A stretch of DNA of 64,000 bases from Galactobacter sp052108535 (GCA_052108535.1 JBQDZM010000004.1:1-64000), one strand, 5' to 3'; shown: positions 34,215-43,109, counted from the stretch's first letter. Notes: generated by a model not told the origin, from the letters alone. Numbers and translations are program-made.

Positions 34215-34420
34215 ATCATCACCCGGACGCGATCCACCCGTGACGGATGAATCTGATGCAGAGATCTGCGCGATCCGGACCGAACCCGGAAGCCTCTTGA
34301 ACGGCTACTGCGGGTGGGAGATGGACTCCGCTTGGTCTCGCTGAGCGACCCGCCCGCCATCTACGTGAGGTAGATGTCAGTTGGTCACACCGCAAGACGG
34401 TCTGTGACAAGCTTAGCAGT

Positions 34421-34858
34421 ATGACCACAGCTGATTCCACCCCGGGTTCCGGCGATCACCGTCACGTTTTCGGTGATACCGGACACGATCATGCCGAACA
34501 AGACACCACTAACTCCGCAGAGGCGGAGGCCATCCAGCAGGCCAGGGACATTGCGGAGGTGCCCGCCGTTGAGGTGATCACCACCACCGCCGTGCATCTG
34601 ATGAGCGCGGCCGCCGTGAAGGTCGGTCTGGCCGACGGCCCCGACGCCGGTGAGCTCAAGGACCTCGATGAGGCTCGCAAACTCATCACCGCCCTGGCCG
34701 GCCTCGTCACTGCAGGCGCTCCCGAGATCGGTAGCCAGCACGCCGCACCGCTGCGTGACGGCCTGCGTTCACTGCAGTTGGCTTTCCGCGAGGAAAGCCT
34801 GATTCCGGATAAGCCGGGCCAAGGCCCTGGGGAGAAGTTCACCGGACCGGTGAACTGA
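34421..34858 (+). CDS. DUF1844 family protein
   Basis: A 145-residue cytoplasmic protein with an acidic, His-rich N-terminus and the DUF1844 core (VITTTAVHLMSAAAVKVGLADG, DLDEARKLITALAGL). The family is widespread in Actinobacteria and often sits divergent from infC, as here. Function is unknown. Confidence 0.85.
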   Translation: MTTADSTPGSGDHRHVFGDTGHDHAEQDTTNSAEAEAIQQARDIAEVPAVEVITTTAVHLMSAAAVKVGLADGPDAGELKDLDEARKLITALAGLVTAGAPEIGSQHAAPLRDGLRSLQLAFREESLIPDKPGQGPGEKFTGPVN

Positions 34859-34885
34859 CCTAGGCACCTTCCCCGATCACAGCGC

Positions 34886-34921
34886 GACGGCGGCGCCCAG
34901 TCTCGACTGGGCGCCGCCGTC
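34886..34921. terminator. Bidirectional terminator between DUF1844 and MFS genes
   Basis: A GC-rich inverted repeat of about 16 bp (34886-34902 with 34905-34921) with a minimal loop lies between convergent genes and is followed on the plus strand by GTGCATTTT. It contains the GACGGCGGCG core. Confidence 0.88.
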
Positions 34922-34974
34922 GTGCATTTTCCACGGGCCGCGTCAGCCCCGCGTGCCGCGTGCCACGTGCCGCG

Positions 34975-36294
34975 TCAACGGCGCCGACGCTGCCGCCTGA
35001 CGGTCCTCAGCAGCATGGTGAGCAGGCCCACCGCCACCGTGACCGCGGCCAAGCACCCGAACGCCACCGAGGGACCGCCGGCGTCGATCACCACGCCCAC
35101 GATGGGCGTTCCCAGGGCGGTGCCTGCGGTCATCGCGGAACCGTAGAAACCCATCGCCACGCCACGATTGCGTTCGTCCACCAGATCAGTGAGCCGCTCC
35201 GAGGCAGCCGTCATGAGTGGGGCACAGAAGAAGCCCGAGGGGAACAGCGCGACGCCCAGCCAGAACAGGCTCCCCGCGAACACCGCGGGGACCAGGGCCA
35301 CACCCAACAGGGTCAGGAGCAGCAGCGGGTCGAGTCTGCGGGACATGAGCCCGTACACAAACCCGCCGAGGAGGGACGCGAAGCACCAAAGCCCGTAGGC
35401 CCACCACAGGCCGGTACCCGCATCGGCGAAGTGCTCGGAGAAGGCCACCACGCCGACCTCGGTCCCGGACAGGGAGAGTCCGGCGCCCGCCGACATCATG
35501 AACATCGCGATCACGCCAGCGGTGACCCAGGACATCCGGCTCTTCTTGACCGGCGGCTGGGCTGCATCGCTGCGCACCACGGGGATGGCGCCCGTGACCA
35601 CGGGGACCACTTCAGGAGCGTCCATGGCGCGGGTGGGTGCCTCAAGGTCTCCGACGACCTGCGGCAGGTGCTCCGACCGGGTGGGAGGGTTGGTGATCAG
35701 CAGCACGCAGCCGGCAAAGACCACCATGATCCCCATGGTGATGAACGTGGCGGTCGTGGACACCGCGGTCGCCAAAACCGCTGATCCACCGGGGGCGATG
35801 ACGAACACCATCTCGGTGGCCATCGAGTCCAGGGAGAAGGCGGTGCGCCGGTCGGGTCCGCGCATCAGCACGCCGAGCGATTGGCGCACCACGGTGAACA
35901 CCGGGATGGAGTACAACCCGGCGAGGAAGAGCAGCAAAACCAGGATCGGGAAACTCACGAAGGGAGCCAGGCTCCAACACACGGCTTCCACCACCACCGA
36001 GGGCAGCACGGCTCTGCGTAGCCCCACGATGTCGATCCTGCGTCCACGCCAAGGCGCGCCAATGGCCACGCCAATGGTCAGCATGGCGGTGCCCAGCCCC
36101 GCCGAGGCGTAGGAAAGGTCCAGGACCTTGGTCACGTGCAAGGTCACCAGCACTGCGGTGACCGAGTGAGGAAGCCTCCCCAGGAAGCCAACGATCAACA
36201 GGGTCGGGACGTGCGGGGTCCCGAGGACCTTCCCGTAGCGCCGCAGCGCCCCGATCTTCTCCGGGTGATCAGGGGCCTGGCCGGCCGCGCTCAC
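34975..36294 (-). CDS. MFS transporter
   Basis: A 439-residue membrane protein with about 12 hydrophobic segments and a charged central loop (residues 200-240). The first half has a degenerate MFS loop motif around GAPWRGRRIDIVGLRR. Substrate is unknown; it resembles putative sugar/drug efflux members found beside sseB in Micrococcales. The start overlaps the SseB stop by 4 bp. Confidence 0.85.
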   Translation of the reverse strand: MSAAGQAPDHPEKIGALRRYGKVLGTPHVPTLLIVGFLGRLPHSVTAVLVTLHVTKVLDLSYASAGLGTAMLTIGVAIGAPWRGRRIDIVGLRRAVLPSVVVEAVCWSLAPFVSFPILVLLLFLAGLYSIPVFTVVRQSLGVLMRGPDRRTAFSLDSMATEMVFVIAPGGSAVLATAVSTTATFITMGIMVVFAGCVLLITNPPTRSEHLPQVVGDLEAPTRAMDAPEVVPVVTGAIPVVRSDAAQPPVKKSRMSWVTAGVIAMFMMSAGAGLSLSGTEVGVVAFSEHFADAGTGLWWAYGLWCFASLLGGFVYGLMSRRLDPLLLLTLLGVALVPAVFAGSLFWLGVALFPSGFFCAPLMTAASERLTDLVDERNRGVAMGFYGSAMTAGTALGTPIVGVVIDAGGPSVAFGCLAAVTVAVGLLTMLLRTVRRQRRRR

Positions 36295-37175
36295 TTCCTG
36301 ACACCGAGGGTCAGGGAATCGGCCGCCTCCTGCAAATGCCCGACGTCAGCGAGCGCGCCTTGTACGCGTCCCACCACGGTGGCCACATCGTCGTCTGACA
36401 CCGAGGGTTCCAACACCACGGTCAGTCCCAATTCGGGACCGTGGCCGCCGCCGGCCACGGGCCGGCCGTCGCGCGTCCGGGAGGCCACCCCCGGTCCGGG
36501 TTCCAAGACCAGGCCGGCCACCTCGTCGAACAGGTCGGCAACGGCCTGGAGCGGCTCGGCGAGCGAAGCGTCGCGATAGCTCGGCACCCAGGTTCGCTGC
36601 TGAGCCAGGGCCCACACAGCGGGGCGTCTCACCACAAAGGTGACCTCGGCGCCAGGGTCCAGGACCAGGAGTTGGGCGTCCTCCGCCACGGCGGAGAGCG
36701 CGGCGCGGGGTGCGTACACCGCCACCGGGCGAGCCTCCGGATGCCACTGCGTGAGGCGATCCACGGTGGAGAAGATCGGCAGGGCCTTACGACCGTCCGG
36801 CGCGGAAATCATGACCAGGGCCATGTCCGCTTCCTTGTCCTCGATCTCGCCGTTCTCACCGATCTGGGTCTCGCCGGTCTCTGCGACCACGGGCACAAAG
36901 ACGCGGGCGTCCGCCAATGCTTCCACGACGGCTTCTTCACCGTTCATCCCGAGGACCAGGCCCTCCAGAGCCAGGTCCAGCATGGGATCCACGGCGCCGT
37001 CGTCGCCGTCGAACTGATGCAGCGGGTTGCCCTCGCCGGAGAGGTCGCGGCCTTGCCAGGCCTGACCAGCCGTATCCGTGCGGCCGCCAGCGCCGCGCAA
37101 CAGGGCCCGTTTGATGTGTTCCGGGAGTTCCCGGTGCGTGCTGTGCTCCTGCGTGCCGTGCTCCTGCTGCGTCAT
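36291..37175 (-). CDS. SseB family protein
   Basis: The 294-residue protein contains an SseB-type N-terminal domain (DPMLDLALEGLVLGMNGEEAVVEALADARVFVPVV...). Its motif FSTVDRLTQWHPEARPVAVYAPR is characteristic of the family. The C-terminal half is a second domain of unknown role. It is coupled by 4-bp overlaps to hisA upstream and the MFS gene downstream. Function in Actinobacteria is not established. Confidence 0.82.
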   Translation of the reverse strand: MTQQEHGTQEHSTHRELPEHIKRALLRGAGGRTDTAGQAWQGRDLSGEGNPLHQFDGDDGAVDPMLDLALEGLVLGMNGEEAVVEALADARVFVPVVAETGETQIGENGEIEDKEADMALVMISAPDGRKALPIFSTVDRLTQWHPEARPVAVYAPRAALSAVAEDAQLLVLDPGAEVTFVVRRPAVWALAQQRTWVPSYRDASLAEPLQAVADLFDEVAGLVLEPGPGVASRTRDGRPVAGGGHGPELGLTVVLEPSVSDDDVATVVGRVQGALADVGHLQEAADSLTLGVRK

Positions 37176-37909
37176 GCCCGACCAGCAACGTCGAGCGCCT
37201 GCGGCAGGGTGAAGCGACCCGAATAGAGGGCCTTGCCCACGATGGCGCCCTCGACACCGCTGCTGACCTGGGCACGCAGAGCCCGCAGATCATCAAGGGA
37301 GGAGATGCCACCCGAGGCGATGACCGGCTTGTCGGTCTTCCGTGCGATCTCTGCCAGCAATTCGGTGTTGGGGCCGGTGAGGGTTCCGTCCTTGGTGACG
37401 TCGGTGACCACGTAGCGGGCGCACCCGGCAGCTTCCAACTGCTCCAGGACATCCCAAAGATTGCCGCCCTCGCTGGTCCAGCCACGACCGGCCAGGGTGG
37501 TACCGCGCACGTCCAGGCCCACGGCGATCAGATCGCCGTACTCCTCGATGGCGCGTGCGGTCCACTCCGGGTTCTCCAGAGCGGCCGTGCCGATGTTGAC
37601 GCGCGATGCACCCCACTCGGCCGCGCGGGCCAGGGACTCGTCGTCCCGGATCCCCCCGGAAAGCTCCACCTTCAGATCCAGTTCGGTAGCGACCCGACGC
37701 AGGACGTCAGCATTGGACCCTCGGCCGAAGGCGGCGTCCAGGTCCACCACATGGATCCACTCCGCACCGGCTTCCATCCAATTCACGGCAGCGTCGAAGG
37801 GGTCGCCGTAGCCGGTCTCGGAACCGGCCTCACCCTGCACCAGCCGAACGGCTTGGCCGTCCGCGATGTCCACTGCAGGGAAAAGGATCAGGCGCTCGGT
37901 CTCAGTCAT
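37172..37909 (-). CDS. hisA: Phosphoribosyl isomerase A (HisA/PriA)
   Basis: A TIM-barrel isomerase of 245 residues converting ProFAR to PRFAR in histidine synthesis. The phosphate-binding ends ELSGGIRDDESL and IASGGISSLDDLR and the catalytic Asp in FPAVDIADGQAV are visible. In Actinobacteria this enzyme (PriA) usually also performs the TrpF step of tryptophan synthesis; whether a trpF gene exists elsewhere cannot be seen here. Confidence 0.95.
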   Translation of the reverse strand: MTETERLILFPAVDIADGQAVRLVQGEAGSETGYGDPFDAAVNWMEAGAEWIHVVDLDAAFGRGSNADVLRRVATELDLKVELSGGIRDDESLARAAEWGASRVNIGTAALENPEWTARAIEEYGDLIAVGLDVRGTTLAGRGWTSEGGNLWDVLEQLEAAGCARYVVTDVTKDGTLTGPNTELLAEIARKTDKPVIASGGISSLDDLRALRAQVSSGVEGAIVGKALYSGRFTLPQALDVAGRA

Positions 37910-37991
37910 AGTGCTTTTCAGGTCCTTAAACGGTGGGGTGCGGGTGCGTATTCGTGGGTGAGATGCGTGTACGCGGGTGATGGGGAAGGGG

Positions 37992-38150
37992 TCAGGACTG
38001 GATGAAGAACTGCACGCCTGCGGTGATCATCAGGCCGATGCCCGCGACACCGAGGATCCCGACTACCAGGGGGCTCTTCTTCTGCTGATAGAACGAATAC
38101 GCCCCGCCCAGCAAGAAGGCGCCGATAATGCCGACGACGATGGGGCTCAT
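37992..38150 (-). CDS. 52-residue two-helix membrane protein in the his operon
   Basis: A small gene begins directly after the hisH stop (TAA then ATG) and encodes MSPIVVGIIGAFLLGGAYSF and a second hydrophobic stretch (about residues 28-49), joined by a YQQKKSP turn. The predicted product is a helical hairpin in the membrane. Its exact junction with hisH argues for translational coupling rather than chance. The gap to hisA is 82 bp. I do not recognise a family. Confidence 0.72.
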   Translation of the reverse strand: MSPIVVGIIGAFLLGGAYSFYQQKKSPLVVGILGVAGIGLMITAGVQFFIQS

Positions 38151-38783
38151 TTACAACATCTCCAGCCAGTTAGTCAGCAGTTGGGCTCCGGCATCACCGG
38201 ACTTCTCAGGGTGGAATTGCACGGCGGAGAGCGGTCCGTTCTCTACCGCGGCGATGAAGGGTCCTCCGTGGTGGGCCCAAGTGACCATGGGTGGTCGCAT
38301 CTTGGGCTGGGTCACGTCGAACTCCCACTTCTGCACCCCGTAGGAGTGGACAAAGTAGAACCGTTCGTCCTCGATCTCCTTAAACAGGCGAGTTCCTTCC
38401 GGCGCCTCGACGGTGTTCCAGCCCATGTGCGGGACCACGTCGGCGGGCAGCCGTTCCACGACGCCCGGCCACTCCCCCAGTCCTTCCGTGCGCAGACCGT
38501 GTTCCACACCGGAATCGAACATCACCTGGTGTCCAACGCACACGCCCATCACTGGTCGTCCGCCGGCGATACGGTAGCCGATGTGCCGCACGGCGCCCGA
38601 GGCCTTGAGTGCGTCCATGACGGCGGCGAAGGCGCCGACGCCCGGCACGAAGAGACCGTCGGCTTCCCGTACGTCCTTGGCATCGCGAGAGAGTTTCACC
38701 TCGGCGCCGACGTGTTCAAGGGCTCGTACTGCGGAACGGACGTTGCCCGCACCGTAGTCAAGCACCGTGACCTTAGGCGCCAT
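38151..38783 (-). CDS. hisH: Imidazole glycerol phosphate synthase, glutaminase subunit
   Basis: Class I glutamine amidotransferase subunit supplying ammonia to HisF. The 210-residue protein has the P-loop-like FVPGVGAF, the nucleophile Cys in MGVCVGHQVMFD, and the His/Glu pair in VQFHPEKSGDAG. It overlaps the hisB stop by one base. hisF is not in the window. Confidence 0.96.
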   Translation of the reverse strand: MAPKVTVLDYGAGNVRSAVRALEHVGAEVKLSRDAKDVREADGLFVPGVGAFAAVMDALKASGAVRHIGYRIAGGRPVMGVCVGHQVMFDSGVEHGLRTEGLGEWPGVVERLPADVVPHMGWNTVEAPEGTRLFKEIEDERFYFVHSYGVQKWEFDVTQPKMRPPMVTWAHHGGPFIAAVENGPLSAVQFHPEKSGDAGAQLLTNWLEML

Positions 38784-39403
38784 CAGAGCGCACCCTTGGT
38801 CGAGGGGATTTGACCGGCCATGCGGGCGTCCGGCTCCACGGCCTGTCGCAGTGCGCGGGCCAGGGCCTTGAACTGGGCCTCAACGATGTGGTGAGGGTCG
38901 CGGCCGCGCACCAGGTCCACGTGCAGGCAGATGCCAGCGTGGAAGGCGATGGCCTCGAAGACGTGGCGGGTCATAGACCCGGTGAAGTGGCCACCGATTA
39001 GGTGATACTGCTGACCTTCGGGTTCCCCCGTGTGCACCAGGAAGGGACGGCCGGAGATGTCCACCACGGCGTGCGCCAGGGCCTCATCGAGGGGCACAGA
39101 GGCTTCCCCGAAACGGCGAATGCCCTTCTTGTCCCCCAAAGCGGCACGCAGCACCTCACCGAACACGATCGCAGTGTCCTCCACGGTGTGGTGAACATCG
39201 ATGTGGGTGTCCCCCGTGGCCTTGACCTTCAGGTCGATCAGCGAGTGCTTGGCCAGGGCATTGAGCATGTGGTCGTAGAACGGGACGGACGTGTCGATGT
39301 CTGCGACACCCGTGCCGTCGAGATCCAGTTCCAGTTCGATGCTGGATTCGCTGGTGGACCGGGTCATGCGGGCACGTCGCCCTGCGACAACTTCAGCTGA
39401 CAT
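38783..39403 (-). CDS. hisB: Imidazoleglycerol-phosphate dehydratase
   Basis: Manganese-dependent dehydratase of 206 residues with the duplicated metal-binding motifs DIDVHHTVEDTAI and RDPHHIVEAQFKALARAL. The frame runs much further upstream inside hisC, but ATG at 39403 with GGGGAG upstream matches the family N-terminus. It is of the monofunctional type common in Actinobacteria. Confidence 0.96.
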   Translation of the reverse strand: MSAEVVAGRRARMTRSTSESSIELELDLDGTGVADIDTSVPFYDHMLNALAKHSLIDLKVKATGDTHIDVHHTVEDTAIVFGEVLRAALGDKKGIRRFGEASVPLDEALAHAVVDISGRPFLVHTGEPEGQQYHLIGGHFTGSMTRHVFEAIAFHAGICLHVDLVRGRDPHHIVEAQFKALARALRQAVEPDARMAGQIPSTKGAL

Positions 39404-39482
39404 GGGGTGAGGACTCCCCTCGGATTCGTGTGAGCGGCTTGATGCGGATCGAAGGACCCACGTGGAAAAGTCTAGTGGCGGC

Positions 39483-40613
39483 TCAGGGCCTGCCAGTGAG
39501 GACCTCGGGGTGAGACCCGACATACCGCCGCAGCGCCACCAGGAAGGCCGTGGTCTCCTCTTCGGTGCCTGCCGTGACCCGCAGGTGCCCCGGCAGTCCG
39601 TTGTCGCGGATGATGATGCCCTCCGCCAGGAGCGCCTCGAAGACGGCGTGGGGGTCGGAGAGCCCGCCGAAGGTGACGAAGTTGGAGTCGCTGACGGCCG
39701 GGAAGAGTCCCAGTGCGCGGACCTCGTTGACGATGCGGTCGCGCTGGACCTTGATGTCCTCCACGTCCCGCTGCAGCACGTCAGCATGAGCCAGGGCTGC
39801 GCGGGCGGTGGCCTGGGTGACGGCGGAGAGGTGATAGGGCAGGCGCACCAGTTGCAGTGCGTCGACGACCTCTGGTGCTGCGGCCAGGTAGCCCAGGCGT
39901 GCGCCGGCCAGGGCGAAGGCCTTGGACATGGTGCGGGTGACGATCAGCCGTTGCCGTCCGGGCAGCAGGGTCAGCGCCGATTTGGTGCCCTCGAGTGCGA
40001 ACTCGGCGTAGGCCTCATCCACGACCACGATGGTGTTGCTCTCTGCTCCGGCCTCGTAGACGGCCTGGACCACATCCAGGCCCAGTGCGGTTCCGGTGGG
40101 GTTGTTCGGAGAGCAGAGGAAGACGATCTGCGGGCGGTGCTGCTTCACTTGCTCGGCGGCGGACTCGGGCGTGAGGGAGTAGTCCTCGGATCGGACGCCG
40201 GCAATGTATTCCGTGTTCACGCCTGCTGCGAGCAGGGGGTACATGGAGTAGGTGGGAGGGAAGCTCAACACTGCGCGCCCCGGTCCGCCGAAGGCCTGGA
40301 GGATCTGTTGGAGTACCTCGTTGGAGCCGTTGGCGGCCCAGACGTTCTCGTATTCGAGTCCGTGTCCCAGATATGCGGCGAGGTCGCGGCGCAGGTCGAC
40401 GGCATCGCGGTCCGGGTACCGGTTCAGGGTGCGGGCAGCGTCCTCGACGGCCTTGGCGATGGCTTCCACGACCACGTCCGGAACCGGGTGCGTGTTCTCG
40501 TTGACGTTGAGCTGGACGGGGACGTCGATCTGCGGGGCGCCGTAAGGCGACTGGCCGCGGAGGTCGTCTCGCAGGGGCAGGCTGTTCAGTTTCTGCAGGC
40601 GCTCATCAGTCAC
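39483..40613 (-). CDS. hisC: Histidinol-phosphate aminotransferase
   Basis: PLP enzyme transferring amino groups to imidazole acetol phosphate. The 376-residue class I/II aminotransferase has LNVNENTHPVP, FLCSPNNPTGTAL and the PLP lysine in RTMSKAFALAGARLGY. The start is GTG at 40613. hisD, usually just upstream, is absent; a LysM gene lies there instead. Confidence 0.96.
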   Translation of the reverse strand: MTDERLQKLNSLPLRDDLRGQSPYGAPQIDVPVQLNVNENTHPVPDVVVEAIAKAVEDAARTLNRYPDRDAVDLRRDLAAYLGHGLEYENVWAANGSNEVLQQILQAFGGPGRAVLSFPPTYSMYPLLAAGVNTEYIAGVRSEDYSLTPESAAEQVKQHRPQIVFLCSPNNPTGTALGLDVVQAVYEAGAESNTIVVVDEAYAEFALEGTKSALTLLPGRQRLIVTRTMSKAFALAGARLGYLAAAPEVVDALQLVRLPYHLSAVTQATARAALAHADVLQRDVEDIKVQRDRIVNEVRALGLFPAVSDSNFVTFGGLSDPHAVFEALLAEGIIIRDNGLPGHLRVTAGTEEETTAFLVALRRYVGSHPEVLTGRP

Positions 40614-40677
40614 GCTGCAATTCTAGGTCTGGGGACCCCACCAGGACGAAGTGCGTGACGTTGGGTGGTGACGCGGT

Positions 40678-41016
40678 TCAGCGCTGGCTCGGCACCACGA
40701 TGCGCTGGCCGGCCTGCAGTGGCCCGGTGAAGTCGTTGAGCTGGTGGATCTCTGCCACGACGTCTCCGGTGACCCGTTCCGGGGCCACCGAGCGGGCGAT
40801 CTCCCAGAGGCTGTCACCCTGCATGACGGTGACGGTGGTGACGCCGCCATCCGGGGTGCCCGCTTCTGCCGGCTGAGTCAGAACGGCTCCCAGGCCGCAA
40901 GCTGCTGCCACGCCCGCCGCGATCAGCGGGAGACGAACCAACAGGTTGCGTCCGCGGCGCGTCAGGCGCAACGGGGTGGAGGTCGTGGTGTGGGGAGCCA
41001 GAGCAATCTGAGTCAT
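40678..41016 (-). CDS. LysM-domain membrane protein, likely SOS cell-division inhibitor
   Basis: A 112-residue protein with a basic N-terminus, one transmembrane segment or signal anchor (about 28-50) and a single C-terminal LysM domain (VTVMQGDSLWEIARSV...LQAGQRIVVPSQR). This is the layout and position (divergent from lexA) of YneA/ChiZ/DivS-type SOS-induced division inhibitors; the role is inferred. ATG at 41016 is preferred to TTG three codons earlier. A LexA-box-like sequence lies 44 bp upstream. Confidence 0.82.
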   Translation of the reverse strand: MTQIALAPHTTTSTPLRLTRRGRNLLVRLPLIAAGVAAACGLGAVLTQPAEAGTPDGGVTTVTVMQGDSLWEIARSVAPERVTGDVVAEIHQLNDFTGPLQAGQRIVVPSQR

Positions 41017-41059
41017 GGTCTTCAACGCCTTCTCTTGTCGGTGCTCAACCCGTCCAAAT

Positions 41060-41073
41060 AGAACATCAGTTCG
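41060..41073. promoter_or_regulatory. LexA box upstream of the LysM gene
   Basis: AGAACATCAGTTCG differs from the actinobacterial/Gram-positive SOS consensus CGAAC-N4-GTTCG at one base. It lies in the divergent lexA/LysM promoter region, close to the LysM start. Confidence 0.72.
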
Positions 41074-41298
41074 GGTTCATCACCATGTCTAGCACACCCG
41101 TTCGACTCAGGTCCAGGGTGTTCTAGGAACTTCTGGTTAAAACGCGCTCGAACGGGTCTTTGAATAGAACGCCTCTCTGCCCTACTGTTGAGACCAGGGG
41201 AGCCGCTCCACATCAAGGAAACCGCGCACCCCTGACAGATTGATTCGGTCGCTACCTCCAGCGGTCCGGATACCAGGCCCGCACGTCAGGAGAGAGCC

Positions 41299-42048
41299 GT
41301 GGAGATCGTTGTCAGGAAGCCGGAGCCCAAGCCCCACAAACTGACCAAGCGTCAGCGTGAGGTGCTGGAAGTCATCCACACCTCCATTGCCGACCGCGGC
41401 TTCCCGCCCACCATGCGTGAACTCGCCGACACCATCGGCTACAAGTCGCTCTCCTCCGTGGTGCACCAGTTCAGGCAACTGGAGCGCATGGGCTACCTGG
41501 AGCGCGAGGAGAACAGCTCCCGCACCATGCGACTGCTCACTCCTGCGGACGCCGACCCGTCCGTGTTGGAGTTCCTTTCCTCCAGTGCGGCCACAGCCCC
41601 GACGCCCACGTCGGCACCGAAGGCAGCACCCGAGACCGCGCCGGCGCCGCTGTCCTTCCCTGCCTCAGACGGGGATTCAGTGGACGTCCCCCTCGTGGGT
41701 CGCATCGCCGCCGGCGGCCCCATCCTGGCCGATCAGCAGGTCGAGGACGTCATGTCCCTCCCCCGCCAGCTCACCGGCCAGGGCGAACTCTTCATGCTGA
41801 AGGTCTCCGGTGACTCCATGATCGACGCCGCCATCTGCGACGGCGACTGGGTCGTGGTGCGCCGCCAGAACAACGCCGTCAACGGAGACATCGTCGCCGC
41901 CCTCCTGGATGACGAGGCCACCGTGAAGACGTTCCGGCAGCGGGACGGCCACACGTGGCTGCTCCCGCAGAACTCCCGCTACGAACCCATCCTGGGTGAT
42001 CACGCCACCATCATGGGCAAGGTTGTCTCGGTGATGCGGGCCCTGTAG
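41299..42048 (+). CDS. lexA: LexA repressor
   Basis: SOS repressor of 249 residues. It has an N-terminal winged helix (about 10-75, with FPPTMRELADTIGYKS) and a long Ala/Pro/Thr linker (95-125). The C-terminal peptidase domain shows the cleavage bond A138-G139 in GRIAAGGP and the catalytic pair S173 (SGDSMID) and K210 (EATVKTF). It starts at GTG with AGGAGA upstream. RecA-stimulated self-cleavage should derepress recA and the LysM gene. Confidence 0.97.
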   Translation: MEIVVRKPEPKPHKLTKRQREVLEVIHTSIADRGFPPTMRELADTIGYKSLSSVVHQFRQLERMGYLEREENSSRTMRLLTPADADPSVLEFLSSSAATAPTPTSAPKAAPETAPAPLSFPASDGDSVDVPLVGRIAAGGPILADQQVEDVMSLPRQLTGQGELFMLKVSGDSMIDAAICDGDWVVVRRQNNAVNGDIVAALLDDEATVKTFRQRDGHTWLLPQNSRYEPILGDHATIMGKVVSVMRAL

Positions 42049-42060
42049 CCCCAAGTCAAC

Positions 42061-42113
42061 AACAAAGGTGCCCGATGGTCGGAAGCGAGTTCCGACCGTC
42101 GGGCACCTTTGTT
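42061..42113. terminator. Bidirectional terminator after lexA
   Basis: A 24-bp stem with one mismatch and loop GCGAG (42061-42084 with 42090-42113) lies between convergent lexA and yceI. It ends in TTTGTT on the plus strand. The GGTGCCCGA core repeats that of the terminator at 25457. Confidence 0.92.
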
Positions 42114-42179
42114 CTGTCGCTGCTGACGAAGGGGCCCCACCACGTCGCCATTGACGCGCCAGAGACCCCTCCGAGCCAT

Positions 42180-42725
42180 TCAGGCCTTGGTGAACTCGGC
42201 CTCAATTTCGAGTTTGACCTTGTCACTGAACATGACGCCGCCAGTCTCCAAAGCCGCATTCCACGTCAAGCCGAAGTCGCCGCGCTTGAGGTTGCCCTCG
42301 ATCGAGAGCCCGAAGCGATCCGTGCCGAACATGTCCGTCGCCGCACCGTTGTACTCACCGGTCAGCACGATGGGCTGCGTGACGCCCTTGATCGTGATGT
42401 CTCCGGCGACCGTGACCTCGTCGCCGTCCATGGACAGCGACGTGGATTTGAAAACGATGCCCGGAAAGTTCTCGGCATCAAAGAAGTCGGGTGCCGTCAA
42501 ATGACCGTCACGGCCTTCATTGCGAGTATCAATAGAACCGACCTGGATTTCTACATCGACAGCGGAACTGCCCAGATCATCGCCAACCAGAGCAACACCG
42601 GAGAACTCATTGAAGTGGCCGCGGACCTTGGAGACGCCAGCATGACAAATCGAGAATCCGATTTCAGCGTGGGTCGTATCCAATTTCCAGGTGCCGGGTG
42701 TCAGGTTTGCCGGCAGTTCACTCAT
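42180..42725 (-). CDS. YceI family protein
   Basis: A 181-residue lipocalin-like YceI protein, a family that binds polyisoprenoid or similar lipids. Recognisable pieces are GTWKLDTTHAEIGFSICHAG, GHLTAPDFFDAENFP and GDITIKGVTQPIVL. No signal peptide is seen, so it is probably cytoplasmic, as in many Actinobacteria. ATG at 42725 follows AAGGA. Confidence 0.92.
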   Translation of the reverse strand: MSELPANLTPGTWKLDTTHAEIGFSICHAGVSKVRGHFNEFSGVALVGDDLGSSAVDVEIQVGSIDTRNEGRDGHLTAPDFFDAENFPGIVFKSTSLSMDGDEVTVAGDITIKGVTQPIVLTGEYNGAATDMFGTDRFGLSIEGNLKRGDFGLTWNAALETGGVMFSDKVKLEIEAEFTKA

Positions 42726-43109
42726 GTGCCACGTCCTTAAGTTGGTTGGGCCCACCGGAGAACTAGTGGGCGGGCCAACCAACCCTAACCGTGTCACCGC
42801 GCACGACTCAAAGGGGCTCAACCCGGCACGGATCCAGCCAACTTCCGCGTCATCTCGCCGAAACTGAGCCCTCTGGCGGCGAGATGTACACGATATGCGC
42901 AAACATAATACGTAGTACTGATCGGGCGCACCGAGCGGAATCGTCAGCTGACAAATCTTGCCAGTTAGACGGCGGCCAGAAGGTCGACCCGGGCGAGCCA
43001 TTCGGTCACGTGAGCTCTCGCGAGCACAGGCTGTTCTAGGAGCAGATTGTGGCCGGCTGCATCGAGTACAGCGAAGGTTGCGCGCGGATCGCTTCGACGC
43101 AGCCGTGGC
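42726..43109. other. Spacer between yceI and dinG
   Basis: No gene is supported. The AT-richer stretch around 42895-42925 (minus-strand TATTAT) is a plausible -10 region for yceI, but no matching -35 was found. The segment next to dinG holds its 3' untranslated region with no clear hairpin. Confidence 0.4.

Noticed and set aside
41148..41163. Second LexA box TCGAACGGGTCTTTGA upstream of lexA
   Set aside because: The left half is perfect but the right half matches only four of six bases, so it is mentioned but not called as a site.
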